From: Leptospirillum sp.
Lineage (GTDB): Bacteria; Nitrospirota; Leptospirillia; Leptospirillales; Leptospirillaceae
Direction: 5' to 3'
DNA: 17,091 nt
Assembly (NCBI GenBank): GCA_027346125.1
Contig: DAIEST010000071.1
Location: 1 to 17,091, forward strand
The translations under genes and the position numbers were made by a program. The notes beneath the pieces are model-generated. The model ran no database searches. It saw only the letters and a program-made list of their open reading frames with translations, and was not told the DNA's origin. Below, piece after piece: positions 6,983-15,508 of this stretch (positions within the stretch are counted from its first letter, which is position 1; each line of letters begins with the position of its first letter).

Positions 6983-7849
6983 TTACTTTTCAATATCCCG
7001 GTGAATGACACGGATTTCAAAACCCTTGCACTCGAATCTCTCTTTCAGGGTTTCCGTGATCGCGACAGAGCGATGTCGTCCTCCCGTACATCCGATTCCA
7101 ACAGTCAGAAAACTGCGGCCTTCCTCTATATATTGGGGAAGAAGGTAGGAAAGATATTCCTCGGTCCGGTCAACAAAAGCCTCTCCCCCCTGGGAGAAGA
7201 CCATCTTCCTGACCGGTTGGTCCTGCCCTGTCAGTGGCTTCAGGTCCGGAACATAGTTCGGGTTGGGAAGGAAACGGACATCCAGAACCAGATCACAGTC
7301 AATGGGAATCCCGTATTTGAAACCGAACGACATCAGAAAAAGCTTGAACAATTCTTCCTGTTCGCCTTTTCCGTAATACTTTTTCAGGATGGATTTCAGT
7401 TCGGATACACGCATATCCGAAGTTGAAACAATCCGATCGGCCCTCTGGCGCAAAAGCGCCAGCTTTTCACGCTCTTCCTGAATGGCTTCTATAACGGGAG
7501 CGCCTTCGTAGCGAAGAAGGGGATGAGGGCGACGCGTTTCAGAGAAGCGCCGGACCAGTTCGTTGTTGTCGGCCTCAAGAAAAACCAGTTCAACATTCGG
7601 TTGGGACGATTTCAATTCATCAAAGAATTTCAGAAACAGGTCAAGAAACTCGCGTTCCCGGATATCTACACCGATTGCCACATGGGACATTTCCGGAACA
7701 TGATGCGTAACGAGATCCGAAAATGTCGGGAGCAGAGGCGGGGGAAGGTTGTCCACACAGAAATACCCCAAATCCTCCAACGCTCTGATGGCATGACTCT
7801 TCCCCGCCCCGGAAAGACCGCTGACAAAAAGGATACGAGTTCTCTCCAT
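6983..7849 (-). CDS. rapZ: RNase adapter / nucleotide-binding protein RapZ (YvcJ family)
   Basis: A 288-residue protein of standard RapZ length. The N-terminal kinase-like domain has Walker A GLSGAGKS (11-18) and VDNLPPPLL (32-40). The C-terminal RNA-binding domain carries SFGFKYGIP (174-182), DVRFLPNP (190-197) and GCTGGRHRSV (253-262). In E. coli RapZ binds small RNAs and controls glucosamine-6-phosphate synthase; in Firmicutes YvcJ binds nucleotides and UDP-GlcNAc. Which role applies here is inference. ATG 7849 matches the family N-terminus, but its upstream Shine-Dalgarno is weak (AAGAGA). It follows hpf by 32 bases; no ptsN or npr intervenes. Confidence 0.94.
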   Translation of the reverse strand: MERTRILFVSGLSGAGKSHAIRALEDLGYFCVDNLPPPLLPTFSDLVTHHVPEMSHVAIGVDIREREFLDLFLKFFDELKSSQPNVELVFLEADNNELVRRFSETRRPHPLLRYEGAPVIEAIQEEREKLALLRQRADRIVSTSDMRVSELKSILKKYYGKGEQEELFKLFLMSFGFKYGIPIDCDLVLDVRFLPNPNYVPDLKPLTGQDQPVRKMVFSQGGEAFVDRTEEYLSYLLPQYIEEGRSFLTVGIGCTGGRHRSVAITETLKERFECKGFEIRVIHRDIEK

Positions 7850-7881
7850 CAGGTCATATCTCTTTTCAGTTGAAGGGCCAC

Positions 7882-8412
7882 CTATTCCGGTTGAATCTGG
7901 CCCAGGCTACCATCCCGCCTGCGGTACAACACCCGCAAGGTTTCAGAGGTCGCGTCTGTGTAGAGAAAAAAGTCCTTGTCAAGGAGTTCCATCTGCAGGA
8001 TAGCATCATCCAGCGACATTGGCTTGACCGGAAATCTCTTTGTCTTCACCAGAACCGGCAAAGGTTTTTCCGAAAGTGTCGCAGTCTGATCAAGAGCGTT
8101 TCGTGAGGACTGGCCATTCCCGTCACGTCCGTGCCGGATCTTTTCCTTGAACCGGACAAGTTGGCGTTCCAGTTTGTCGACTGCCAAATCCAGCGATCCG
8201 TATAGATCGTTTGTCACGGATTCTGCATGGATCAATCGGCCATTTGCATGAAGAGTCACTTCAACCTTCTGCCGGAATTTCTCAACGGACAGAATTACAT
8301 CCGCACGGGTATTCTCAGGCGATACCCGATCAAGAAGTTCAATCTTTTCCTGAACTCTCCCCTTCAAGGCATCCGTAATCTCCATATGCCTTGCCGTCAA
8401 ATGGATTTGCAT
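7882..8412 (-). CDS. hpf: long-form ribosome hibernation promoting factor HPF
   Basis: A 176-residue two-domain protein. The N-terminal S30AE/RaiA domain (about 1-100) begins IHLTARHMEITDALKGRV and binds the 30S decoding region. The C-terminal domain (about 122-174), KRFPVKPMSLDDAILQMELL followed by an RVLYRRRDGSLG pattern, dimerises ribosomes into 100S particles in long HPFs. A charged linker of about 25 residues joins them. ATG 8412 fits the family start and the AAGGGG sequence 9 bases upstream; a GTG at 8418 would sit only 3 bases from it. The gene is 40 bases after rpoN, the usual neighbour. Expected to act in stationary phase or starvation. Confidence 0.93.
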   Translation of the reverse strand: MQIHLTARHMEITDALKGRVQEKIELLDRVSPENTRADVILSVEKFRQKVEVTLHANGRLIHAESVTNDLYGSLDLAVDKLERQLVRFKEKIRHGRDGNGQSSRNALDQTATLSEKPLPVLVKTKRFPVKPMSLDDAILQMELLDKDFFLYTDATSETLRVLYRRRDGSLGQIQPE

Positions 8413-8421
8413 GCGCACATT

Positions 8422-8427
8422 CCCCTT
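8422..8427 (-). promoter_or_regulatory. ribosome binding site deciding the hpf start
   Basis: AAGGGG on the minus strand is 9 bases before ATG 8412 but only 3 before the in-frame GTG at 8418, so ATG 8412 is the likelier start. Confidence 0.6.
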
Positions 8428-8452
8428 TCTTCAATAATAATTAGGATGAGAA

Positions 8453-9919
8453 TCAGATGGCGTGTTCCTGCCTTCTCTTGTTCACCGGAGGAATATCGAG
8501 CTCCATCCGGTATTTCGCAACGGTTCTCCGGGCAATCACAATCCCTTCTTTCCCTAGCTGATTCATGATTTCCTGATCTGTCAAAGGTGTTTTCCGGGAC
8601 TCGACCCGAACCATTTCACGGATCTTCTCCCGCACGCTGACTGACGAATGATCCGATCCCGACTGGGACGGGATGCTTCCAGAAAAAAAGAACTTGAGCT
8701 CCACCAGACCAAACGGGGTTTCAGCATACTTCTGGTTTGTCACTCGTGAAATGGTGGATTCGTGAAGGCTCAGATCCTGCGCGATTGTTTTGAGCACCAG
8801 CGGCCTCAGGCCGGAAGGTCCTCGACGAAAGAAGTCTTCCTGGTGTTTCAGGATCGCTTCGGCAACCCGCAGGATCGTCTTTTTCCTCTGTTCGATCGAC
8901 TTCAGAAACCACATCGCAGAACGGAGCTTCTCCTCTATATACTCCCGTGTCTTGTCCTTTTTTTCCATCGTTTTCAGAAGAGAACGATATGCCGACTGAA
9001 TCTTGAGACGGGGAACCCCTTCCTCGTTCAGGGAAACCCTGATTTCACCGTTCCCCGCATCGTAGTACCGGACATCAGGAGAAATGGCCATTGCCATATC
9101 CCTGAAATAAGGTCTTCCCGGCTTCGGTTCCAGCTTCCGGATAATCAAGGCAGCCTTTTGAATGTCTTCCACGGAAACGGAAAGCGCCTTGGCAACATTC
9201 TTATACTTCATCTCCAAAAGGTCATCCAGATAATCCTGAAGAATGTCCCAGACAATCGTTTTCTCAAGGTCCAGAAGCTTCGCCTGAATCATGAGCGATT
9301 CCCGAAGATTCCGGGCTCCCACGCCGGGAGGATCGCATTCCTGAATCCATGAGAGCACCCTGGCAAACATCTCCGGAGAACTCAGATAATCGGAAGGAAC
9401 TTCCGATTCCGTGAGAACCAGATAACCATCCTCGTTGATATTTCCGATCAGGAAATGTGCAAGCCGTTTTTCTCCTTCGGACATTTCCCGAAATGAAATC
9501 TGCCAAATCAGATGATCTTCAAGAGATGTGGGCGCTGCCAGGACTTTCTCGTAAGAAAAGTCGCTGTCCGGATCCTCACGGATCGAACGCTCTTCCTGAT
9601 AAAGTCCGGAATCGTCCATATCTTCATTGATCGAATAATCCCACGACATCATGGGATCCACCGGTCCACGGTCATCGGTTTCCCGATCAGATTCACCATC
9701 ACGGGAAGGAGGAACAAGGTCCCCGTCCTGATCCCCTATCTGATTTTCCTCCCACTCGCTTTCTTCCTCAATCTCCAGCAATGGATTGGTCTGTGTTTCC
9801 TGAAGGATCTCCTCTCTTAGATCAAGCTTTGCAAGCATCAGAAGATGAATTGCCTGCTGAAGCTGCGGAGTCATCACCATCCGCTGCCCCAGCTTGATTT
9901 CAAGCCGTTGCCGGATCAC
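8453..9919 (-). CDS. rpoN: RNA polymerase sigma-54 factor RpoN
   Basis: A 488-residue sigma-54, normal length. Region I has the glutamine-rich activator-responsive element LGQRMVMTPQLQQAIHLLML (about 10-29), ending TNPLLEIEEE. An acidic region II (about 50-110) follows. The core-binding part is 115-300, and helix-turn-helix sequence KTIAQDLSLHESTISRVTNQ lies near 385. The RpoN box is ARRTVAKYR (463-471), followed by MEL where EML is usual. RpoN directs transcription from -24/-12 promoters and needs AAA+ enhancer-binding activators; none is encoded here. GTG 9919 overlaps the lptB stop as GTGA, with strong GGAGGGG just upstream. Confidence 0.97.
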   Translation of the reverse strand: MIRQRLEIKLGQRMVMTPQLQQAIHLLMLAKLDLREEILQETQTNPLLEIEEESEWEENQIGDQDGDLVPPSRDGESDRETDDRGPVDPMMSWDYSINEDMDDSGLYQEERSIREDPDSDFSYEKVLAAPTSLEDHLIWQISFREMSEGEKRLAHFLIGNINEDGYLVLTESEVPSDYLSSPEMFARVLSWIQECDPPGVGARNLRESLMIQAKLLDLEKTIVWDILQDYLDDLLEMKYKNVAKALSVSVEDIQKAALIIRKLEPKPGRPYFRDMAMAISPDVRYYDAGNGEIRVSLNEEGVPRLKIQSAYRSLLKTMEKKDKTREYIEEKLRSAMWFLKSIEQRKKTILRVAEAILKHQEDFFRRGPSGLRPLVLKTIAQDLSLHESTISRVTNQKYAETPFGLVELKFFFSGSIPSQSGSDHSSVSVREKIREMVRVESRKTPLTDQEIMNQLGKEGIVIARRTVAKYRMELDIPPVNKRRQEHAI

Positions 9920-10662
9920 AACCCCTCCTCCGAAAGAGCAGAGTTTAAAGTAAACTTTTCTCCCAGATAAAACGCCCGGGCTTTTGGGCTGGATGCGATC
10001 TTTCGGGGAGTTCCCTCCTCCAGGATCTTTCCCTGATTGATCACATAAGCCCGATCGGTGATTTCAAGAGTCTCCCGAACATTGTGATCCGTGATCAAGA
10101 CACCAATATTGCTTTGTCGAAGCTGCGCAATGATCTTCTGAATCTCGATCACAGCAATCGGATCGACTCCGGCAAACGGTTCATCGAGAAGAATATAACG
10201 GGGTTTCGTGGCAAGGGCACGCGAAACCTCGACCCGACGCCTCTCCCCCCCCGAGAGGGTGTAGGCCTTGTTTTTGGCCAGATGGGCGATATTCAGTTCA
10301 TCCAGAAGGGTCGCAAGCCGACTTTCCCGTTCCGTACGGGACAGGTCCATATATTCAAGGACGGCCAGTATATTCTCTTCCACTGTCAGTTTCCTGAAAA
10401 TGGACGACTCCTGGGGAAGGTAGCTGATTCCTGTCCGGGCCCGGATGTGCATCGGGAGTTGGGAGATATCGTGGTCATCCATCAGGATCTGGCCACCATC
10501 TGGCCGGACAAGACCGACAATCATGTAGAACGTCGTTGTCTTTCCGGCACCGTTGGGACCAAGCAGCCCGACAACCTCGCCCTGGTTGACGCTGATGCTG
10601 ACTCCGTCCACCACCCACCGCTTCTTGTAGTTTTTTCTGAGATCAACGACTTCGATCGACAC
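9916..10662 (-). CDS. lptB: LPS export ABC transporter ATP-binding protein LptB
   Basis: A 248-residue ATPase that powers extraction of lipopolysaccharide from the inner membrane with LptF and LptG (not in this window). Motifs are Walker A GPNGAGKTT (35-43), Q-loop YLPQE (81-85), signature LSGGE (136-140), Walker B ILLDEP (157-162) and H-loop His193. The tail KARAFYLGEKF is typical of LptB. The open frame extends 50 codons upstream, but that part lies inside lptA and lacks family similarity. GTG 10662, 4 bases after the lptA stop with GGGAGG 10 bases upstream, gives the expected N-terminus. The stop overlaps the rpoN start. Confidence 0.95.
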   Translation of the reverse strand: MSIEVVDLRKNYKKRWVVDGVSISVNQGEVVGLLGPNGAGKTTTFYMIVGLVRPDGGQILMDDHDISQLPMHIRARTGISYLPQESSIFRKLTVEENILAVLEYMDLSRTERESRLATLLDELNIAHLAKNKAYTLSGGERRRVEVSRALATKPRYILLDEPFAGVDPIAVIEIQKIIAQLRQSNIGVLITDHNVRETLEITDRAYVINQGKILEEGTPRKIASSPKARAFYLGEKFTLNSALSEEGL

Positions 10663-10666
10663 AGAT

Positions 10667-11287
10667 TCAATGCCTCCCGTCTTGAGGATTGGAGGGGGAA
10701 GGCTTCTCTCCTGACCTTCTGGAATGGAGCAGCATGAGACTATGTCCCTGGACAAGGCTTTTATTGATTCGGGTAAAGAACGTAATGCGCTCTCCCGAGA
10801 TGCGGTCCCCATTCTGGATCACGACAGGCAGTCGCGTCAGCACGAAAAGATGGCTTTCAGCAATGTAGACAGCCTTTCCAGCATAGGCAACCCTATTGCC
10901 TTTCTTGATATAGACATGACCTCTTGCCACCATGGTCTGAATCTTCTGGGTCTTTTGTCTGGCATGCATATTATCCATCAATGTTGCCCCTTTTCCAGGA
11001 GGGACAAAGAAGACATCCAGACTGTCGGATTTCAGGGTCAGCGATTTCTTGACGAGATGGACATGTCCGATGAAATGGATTTCGTTCTGAATGTTTTCGG
11101 CAAGCATCCGGTCAGCGTTGATGACTGTCGAAACGGGCGGCGCCCCCGTGGATGTCTGGAATGAAAGCAGGGAAAAAGCCAGGACAAGCGAAGCACGAGA
11201 ACACCACCATCTCTTCCTCTCTGGGAAAGGAAGAGAAAAGACGACTCCCCGCACTTTCAGCCAATACCTATCCAGCAAAGACTGCAC
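10667..11287 (-). CDS. lptA: LPS transport periplasmic protein LptA
   Basis: A 206-residue protein with an OstA/LptA beta-jellyroll. It forms the periplasmic bridge carrying LPS from LptC to the outer-membrane LptD. A basic stretch (ERKRWW, 23-28) and hydrophobic segment (31-43) form a signal peptide with likely cleavage after TGA (about 49). The mature part starts with strands VINADRMLAENIQNEIHFIG and repeats the pattern at LTLKSDSLDVFF, ARGHVYIKKGNRVAYAGKAV and GDRISGERITFF. The start GTG 11287 overlaps lptC by 20 bases, with GGAAGG just upstream; the N-terminal leader is therefore longer than usual and a later start is possible. A polar tail of about 20 residues follows the jellyroll. Confidence 0.86.
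   Translation of the reverse strand: MQSLLDRYWLKVRGVVFSLPFPERKRWWCSRASLVLAFSLLSFQTSTGAPPVSTVINADRMLAENIQNEIHFIGHVHLVKKSLTLKSDSLDVFFVPPGKGATLMDNMHARQKTQKIQTMVARGHVYIKKGNRVAYAGKAVYIAESHLFVLTRLPVVIQNGDRISGERITFFTRINKSLVQGHSLMLLHSRRSGEKPSPSNPQDGRH
10673..10678 (-). promoter_or_regulatory. ribosome binding site deciding the lptB start
   Basis: GGGAGG on the minus strand lies within the end of lptA, 10 bases before GTG 10662. It supports that start over any codon inside lptA. Confidence 0.5.
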
Positions 11288-11852
11288 GCACCTTCCGGTC
11301 CAGACGGAACGTCTGTGTTCGGGGGATGGAGTGGAGTCCGTTCCCCTGGATGATCATATTGGGACCAAGAATAATCACATGCCCTCCCGTCTGGATCTCA
11401 TCCAGACGATCCTGATAATTGAGATGGGAAGAAATAACCGTCAAACCATTCGAGAAGCGGGCGGCAACCGGATGCGTCACCCGTTCGACAAAAAAACGAT
11501 GCCCCAGTTGATCGATCACACCGCGTTCCCCTGTCACAACCAGAGTCAGATCAGGACGGATCAGGATACGCGCCGTGAGATTCCAGATCTGGGTCTTGGA
11601 CTCTCCCTTCCCCAAGGCAGCTTTTTCGGCACGGACAAACCATTTGGTCTTGGAACCAACGGTTCTTGTATACCGAAAATGGGTAATGACGATCTGCGCC
11701 TGGGGCAACGGATGGAGATCGACCGGGACAGACCCTCTCTTCTTGAGATGCTTGTGGGCAATAAACCCCATATAGACAAGAGTAAGAAGAATCGGAACAA
11801 CCGCTACACCAAGCACCAGAAAACGGCTTCTGAAAAACCGTGATCTCAACAT
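11268..11852 (-). CDS. lptC: LPS export system protein LptC
   Basis: A 194-residue bitopic protein. One N-terminal membrane helix (about 11-31: FLVLGVAVVPILLTLVYMGF) is followed by a periplasmic OstA-like jellyroll (about 50-190), seen in repeated strands such as FVRAEKAALGK, NLTARILIRPDLTLVVTGER and IQTGGHVIILGP. LptC links the LptBFG transporter to LptA. I prefer ATG 11852, with GGTGG 7 bases upstream; an in-frame GTG at 11879 adds nine residues but has poorer spacing to GGAG. The sequence is divergent and identified mainly by topology, fold pattern and position before lptA-lptB. Confidence 0.82.
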   Translation of the reverse strand: MLRSRFFRSRFLVLGVAVVPILLTLVYMGFIAHKHLKKRGSVPVDLHPLPQAQIVITHFRYTRTVGSKTKWFVRAEKAALGKGESKTQIWNLTARILIRPDLTLVVTGERGVIDQLGHRFFVERVTHPVAARFSNGLTVISSHLNYQDRLDEIQTGGHVIILGPNMIIQGNGLHSIPRTQTFRLDRKVRAVFAG

Positions 11853-11938
11853 TGCGCCGCCACCGGCATGGTAAAACACAAAAACGAGTTACTCCGCAGG
11901 AAGAACAACTCAATCTTGCCGGAAAGGGTCATCGGATC

Positions 11939-12901
11939 TCAGGGACGTCCCAGGTCTGGAAAAAGCCGCTCGATCGTTTCAATCCCCTGCCGGATGGATT
12001 CCGTCGATTTATGAAAGGACTTCTCCTCATCTTCCGAAAGAGGCAGCCGCACAACTTCTTCCAGCCCCATATTGCCAATTCTGACAGGCACGCCGGAAAA
12101 TACGCCCTTGACTCCATATTCCCCTTCCAGATAAACCGAACTGGGAATAATGCGGTGCCGGTCATGCAGTATCGATTCGATCATCGAATAAATGGCAGCC
12201 GCCGGGGCGAAATAAGCCGAAGAGTCCTTCATGAGACGAACAATCTCTCCCCCGCCGTCCCGGGTTCTCTGCACCAGGCGATCCAGCGTAGCGGGATCGA
12301 GGACCTTCTTCAGGGAAACGCCGGCAATTGTCGAAAACTCGAGCAATGGAACCATATTGTCGCCATGCCCCCCCATGACCATGGTCTGGATATTCGAAAC
12401 CGAAGTATTCGTTTCTTCAGAAATAAAGTACGCAAAACGGGAAGAATCCAGTGCTCCCCCCATTCCGATGACCCGTTCGCGGGGAAATCCGGTCACCTTC
12501 CAGAGCATGTATGCCATCAGGTCCATCGGGTTCGTGACCATGATCGCAACGCAGTCCGGAGCATGCTGGCGAATTTTCCGGGAGACCTCGATCATGATCT
12601 CCCCGTTCTTGTGGAGAAGATCATCCCGTGTCATGCCGGGCTTGCGGGAGAATCCTGCGGTCACCACCACAACGGAGGAGCCTTCGATCGTTTCGTAGTT
12701 TCCGGAACCATGAATCCGCGTATCAAAACCCAGAAGCGGACCGGACTCCAGAATGTCGAGAGCTTTTCCCTGCGCCATTCCTTCCCGGACATCAAGGATC
12801 ACTACATCCGCAAGACCATTCTCGACAATCTTCTGGGCCGTTGTTGCGCCCACATTCCCCGCTCCGACAATAGAAACTTTTCTTCTTTTCTTTGGGCGCA
12901 A
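11939..12901 (-). CDS. mdh: NAD-dependent malate dehydrogenase (LDH-like family)
   Basis: A 320-residue protein interconverting malate and oxaloacetate in the TCA cycle. It has the Rossmann motif GAGNVG (13-18), NAD-selecting Asp37, the substrate loop GFSRKPGMTRDDLL with R86 and R92, N124, R155 and catalytic His179 in GGHGDNMVP. Arg in the specificity loop instead of Gln indicates malate rather than lactate dehydrogenase. The only start consistent with the family N-terminus is TTG 12901, with AAGGGGG about 7 bases upstream; TTG may limit translation. A 205-base gap separates it from the tolC-like gene, so it probably has its own promoter. Confidence 0.94.
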   Translation of the reverse strand: MRPKKRRKVSIVGAGNVGATTAQKIVENGLADVVILDVREGMAQGKALDILESGPLLGFDTRIHGSGNYETIEGSSVVVVTAGFSRKPGMTRDDLLHKNGEIMIEVSRKIRQHAPDCVAIMVTNPMDLMAYMLWKVTGFPRERVIGMGGALDSSRFAYFISEETNTSVSNIQTMVMGGHGDNMVPLLEFSTIAGVSLKKVLDPATLDRLVQRTRDGGGEIVRLMKDSSAYFAPAAAIYSMIESILHDRHRIIPSSVYLEGEYGVKGVFSGVPVRIGNMGLEEVVRLPLSEDEEKSFHKSTESIRQGIETIERLFPDLGRP

Positions 12902-12930
12902 TGAACACCCCCTTCTTCAATAACCGGGAA

Positions 12931-12949
12931 CGCGCTCCTGACGGGCGCG
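12931..12949 (-). promoter_or_regulatory. GC-rich hairpin in the mdh leader
   Basis: CGCGC-(T)-CC-TGAC-GG-GCGCG forms a 7-bp stem with one bulge and a 4-base loop, about 20 bases before the mdh Shine-Dalgarno. No T run follows, so it is not a terminator for the genes upstream. It might affect mRNA stability or translation from the TTG start; no such role is shown. Confidence 0.3.
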
Positions 12950-13012
12950 ACCCTACAGACATTGGTTCAGCCGATGCATTTATCCATTGAGATCGTCCGG
13001 CGATTTCCAGAA

Positions 13013-13041
13013 ATGGTAGAGCAAAGGGCAAAAAAAGACAA
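13013..13041 (-). promoter_or_regulatory. possible sigma-70-type promoter of mdh
   Basis: On the minus strand TTGTCT (13041-13036) and TACCAT (13018-13013) are separated by 17 bases; each matches 4 of 6 consensus bases. It would give a leader of about 105 bases before mdh. A weak match, kept because a promoter is expected in this gap. Confidence 0.3.
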
Positions 13042-13106
13042 GAGAACTCGATCTGGGCATTAACTTTGCTTACAAATCTGAGAGACCGGAACTCAAGCAA
13101 AACAGG

Positions 13107-14507
13107 CTAGCGGATAACAGAATCAGTTTGTGGGGAAATCTTTTTGCGGGAGGCTGGCATAACACCGATCTGCCATTTGAGGGCATCCTGGATCATCACT
13201 TGACGGTAGCGGTCGGCAATCAATGCTTCCTGCGCAGCAACATACTCGGACTGGGCACGAATCCGGGTCACACTGTCCACAAGCCCTTTCCGGAAACTCT
13301 TTTCCACCATCGCCCTGTTGGCAGTCGCATTTTCAAGTTCCACCCGGTCGAGCTTCACTTTTTTCTCTTGCGTCTTCAGATCAAACAAAGCCTTCCTCAC
13401 ATTCCGGACAACCCGGATCCGGGCAAGCCTGGTTTCGGCTTTTTCCTTTCTGGACTCATCCCTGGCCTGTTCCGTCTGATGAACAATCCTCATTCCCGAA
13501 AAGATCGGGACAGACAACCCTATTCCAGTCTGATAGGCCGGCAGAAAAAGACCGCTGTTCGGGGGAGCGCCCGTGATATTGGGGGGAACACCATAAAGCA
13601 GCAGTACATTCGCAAACAGCGAGATCTTCGGAAGATGCTCGTCGAAGGCCCGATTGACCAGAACCTCGCGCTGCTCATCCTTTTTTTCCAGAGCCTGAAG
13701 AAGAGGTCTATGAATCAGGGCGAACTCGGTCAGCTTTTCCGCATCGAGAGGCAGGTTTACGGATGTCACATCCCCCATTGCCTCGTAAAGGGTAAAACGT
13801 CTTTCCCCCATTCCATAAGCAAGTTCCGCCTGGGATTTATGGATCTCGTTTTGAATCTGGACCAGCTGAAGCCGGGACTTTTGCCAGTAAACCTTCGCCT
13901 GAGTCACATCCGGCCAGATGGCAAGCCCCTTTCCCAACCGTAACAGCGTCTGATCCAGGTGAAGCCTGGCCGATTTTTCATTCTCGATCGCCGAAGTGAG
14001 CAAATGCTGGAACATAGACAATTGGTCAAAGGCAATGGCAGCCTTCCAGACAACGGCAAGCCTGGCCTCCGACAAGCTCCATCGGGCAGACTGTCGGGAA
14101 AGCCGGGCGGCTTTCACCGAGTTCCTGCGTCGTCCAAAGTCATAAATTTCCTGGGTCAGGGAAGGAAGCACCGCTTCAGGTGCCAGCCCTTCTTCGTTGG
14201 GAAACACAAATCCAAGAAGGGGGGTATTCAGATAGAGTTGTTCGACGGTAAGACTGATCTGTGGAAAATAGGTCGCCTTTCGAATGCCGACCTCTTCGGA
14301 TTGTGACGCATATTCGCTGGCCTGCAAATCAATTGCGGGATTGTTCTTCAGTGCCCGTTCATAGACCTCTTCCCGGGCAATCGGAACAACCGGTCCCGAT
14401 TGATCCTGAGCGGCAAACGACCAATCCGGACACCGATACCCGAAACTGATCAGAAAGAACAGAAAGAACACCGTCCGACAGAAGCGGGAACGCCGCTGAA
14501 TCTTCAT
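13107..14507 (-). CDS. TolC-family outer-membrane efflux protein
   Basis: A 466-residue protein with a signal peptide (RRSRFCR, then hydrophobic 12-24; cleavage likely after SFA near 32). Two related long-helix halves follow, the OEP/TolC arrangement: early SLTQEIYDFGRRRNSVKAAR (about 113-132), later LSVPIFSGMRIVHQTEQARD (about 332-351). Three such chains form the outer-membrane channel-tunnel for type I secretion or tripartite efflux. ATG 14507 overlaps the stop of the membrane-fusion gene as ATGA, with AGGA upstream, so the two are co-translated. No inner-membrane pump is adjacent. The fold is certain; the cargo is unknown. Confidence 0.92.
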   Translation of the reverse strand: MKIQRRSRFCRTVFFLFFLISFGYRCPDWSFAAQDQSGPVVPIAREEVYERALKNNPAIDLQASEYASQSEEVGIRKATYFPQISLTVEQLYLNTPLLGFVFPNEEGLAPEAVLPSLTQEIYDFGRRRNSVKAARLSRQSARWSLSEARLAVVWKAAIAFDQLSMFQHLLTSAIENEKSARLHLDQTLLRLGKGLAIWPDVTQAKVYWQKSRLQLVQIQNEIHKSQAELAYGMGERRFTLYEAMGDVTSVNLPLDAEKLTEFALIHRPLLQALEKKDEQREVLVNRAFDEHLPKISLFANVLLLYGVPPNITGAPPNSGLFLPAYQTGIGLSVPIFSGMRIVHQTEQARDESRKEKAETRLARIRVVRNVRKALFDLKTQEKKVKLDRVELENATANRAMVEKSFRKGLVDSVTRIRAQSEYVAAQEALIADRYRQVMIQDALKWQIGVMPASRKKISPQTDSVIR

Positions 14508-15508
14508 CCACCGGTCCTGGCAGGCAGGATCTTGGGCGGAGACCTGCGGTCGATCCAGACTTCGGCCGACATTCCCGGAAGAATTGGTTTCCCGTTCAAC
14601 CGATCAAAGACCACCCTGACCGGAATCCGCTGGACAACCTTTACAAAAGTGCCGGCGGCATTCTGGGCCGGCAAAATGGAAAAGGCCTGAGAAGCAGCCG
14701 GAATGAACTCAAGAACATGACCGGAAAAATGGTCTTTCGGCCAAGCGTCGATATGAATCCGGACGGTCTGTCCGGGTCTGACCTTCCAGAGCTGCGTCTC
14801 CCGGATAAAGACATCAAGCCAGACACTATCGGTATCCCGAATGTTGATCAGGCTGACGATAGGCTGGTTGGACCTTACGGATTCTCCCAGATTGACCAGC
14901 CGCTGGGCGACCTGCCCGGAGATAGGTGCAAAAACCGTATTGTTTCTTGGATGGACTTCCGAAACTTCCAACGCCTGTTTTTCCGCCAGAACGATCCCTC
15001 TGGTTTCAAGAATCGCCACCTGGGTCTTCTTCCATTCAGTCTCGATATCTTCCAGTTTCTGACGGGAGATGAAGCGGGCGTCAAGGAGACTTCGTGCCCG
15101 ATTAAAGTGATCCCGCTCATCCCGTTCCCGGCGGATCAGGACCTCCAGTCTTGCCATATCGCGCTTTAACGTCTTGAAAGCTTCAAGATTCTTGCCGGTA
15201 TTATGCGGACGCTGGTAAGCTTCACCTGTCCGGTCGACCGTCGCAAGCACGTCCCCCATCCGGACCGGATCCCCCTCGTTGACGTTCAATCCGATCAGGC
15301 GGCCAGGAAAAGTCGATGACACCAGCGTGATTTTCCCCTGAACATAAGCATCGTCGGAATAAACGTAACGCTCATCCCCGATCCAATGCTCAAGCGCCCA
15401 CCCCAATGTCGCCAGAAGACCCAGAAGTGGAAGGAAAACCCTCCACGACAAAAGGGATTTCCACCCATACGGGGGCACAACCTCCCCAAATGAATCCCGG
15501 TCAGCCAT
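14504..15508 (-). CDS. HlyD/EmrA-type membrane-fusion (periplasmic adaptor) protein
   Basis: A 334-residue adaptor with one N-terminal membrane helix (about 22-42). SDDAYVQG (51-58) and a lipoyl-like half (59-95) follow, then a coiled-coil hairpin (about 105-190) and the second lipoyl half with FAPISGQVAQRLVNLGESV. The beta-barrel/membrane-proximal part contains the EmrA-like LPAQNAAGTFVKVVQRIPVR. These features place it near EmrA, which works with an MFS pump (EmrB) and TolC. ATG 15508 is chosen over the adjoining GTG 15511 because AAAGG is 5 bases before the ATG and only 2 before the GTG. Co-translated with the tolC-like gene; no EmrB-like pump is in the window. Confidence 0.92.
   Translation of the reverse strand: MADRDSFGEVVPPYGWKSLLSWRVFLPLLGLLATLGWALEHWIGDERYVYSDDAYVQGKITLVSSTFPGRLIGLNVNEGDPVRMGDVLATVDRTGEAYQRPHNTGKNLEAFKTLKRDMARLEVLIRRERDERDHFNRARSLLDARFISRQKLEDIETEWKKTQVAILETRGIVLAEKQALEVSEVHPRNNTVFAPISGQVAQRLVNLGESVRSNQPIVSLINIRDTDSVWLDVFIRETQLWKVRPGQTVRIHIDAWPKDHFSGHVLEFIPAASQAFSILPAQNAAGTFVKVVQRIPVRVVFDRLNGKPILPGMSAEVWIDRRSPPKILPARTGG

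Noticed and set aside
10663..10812. A 50-codon N-terminal extension of LptB
   Set aside because: It lies inside lptA and has no LptB similarity; GTG 10662 with GGGAGG upstream gives the normal length.
11840..12904. A 354-codon plus-strand open frame opposite mdh
   Set aside because: It is antisense to a fully conserved malate dehydrogenase and its product is rich in His, Arg and Asn without any recognisable motif.
12902..13106. A terminator between the tolC-like gene and mdh
   Set aside because: The only clear hairpin (12931-12949) has no T run on the minus strand, and the T-rich stretch near 13030 is not preceded by a stem.
13128..13943. A 271-codon plus-strand open frame opposite the tolC-like gene
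   Set aside because: It is antisense to a clear TolC-family gene, with shadow-like composition and no ribosome site.
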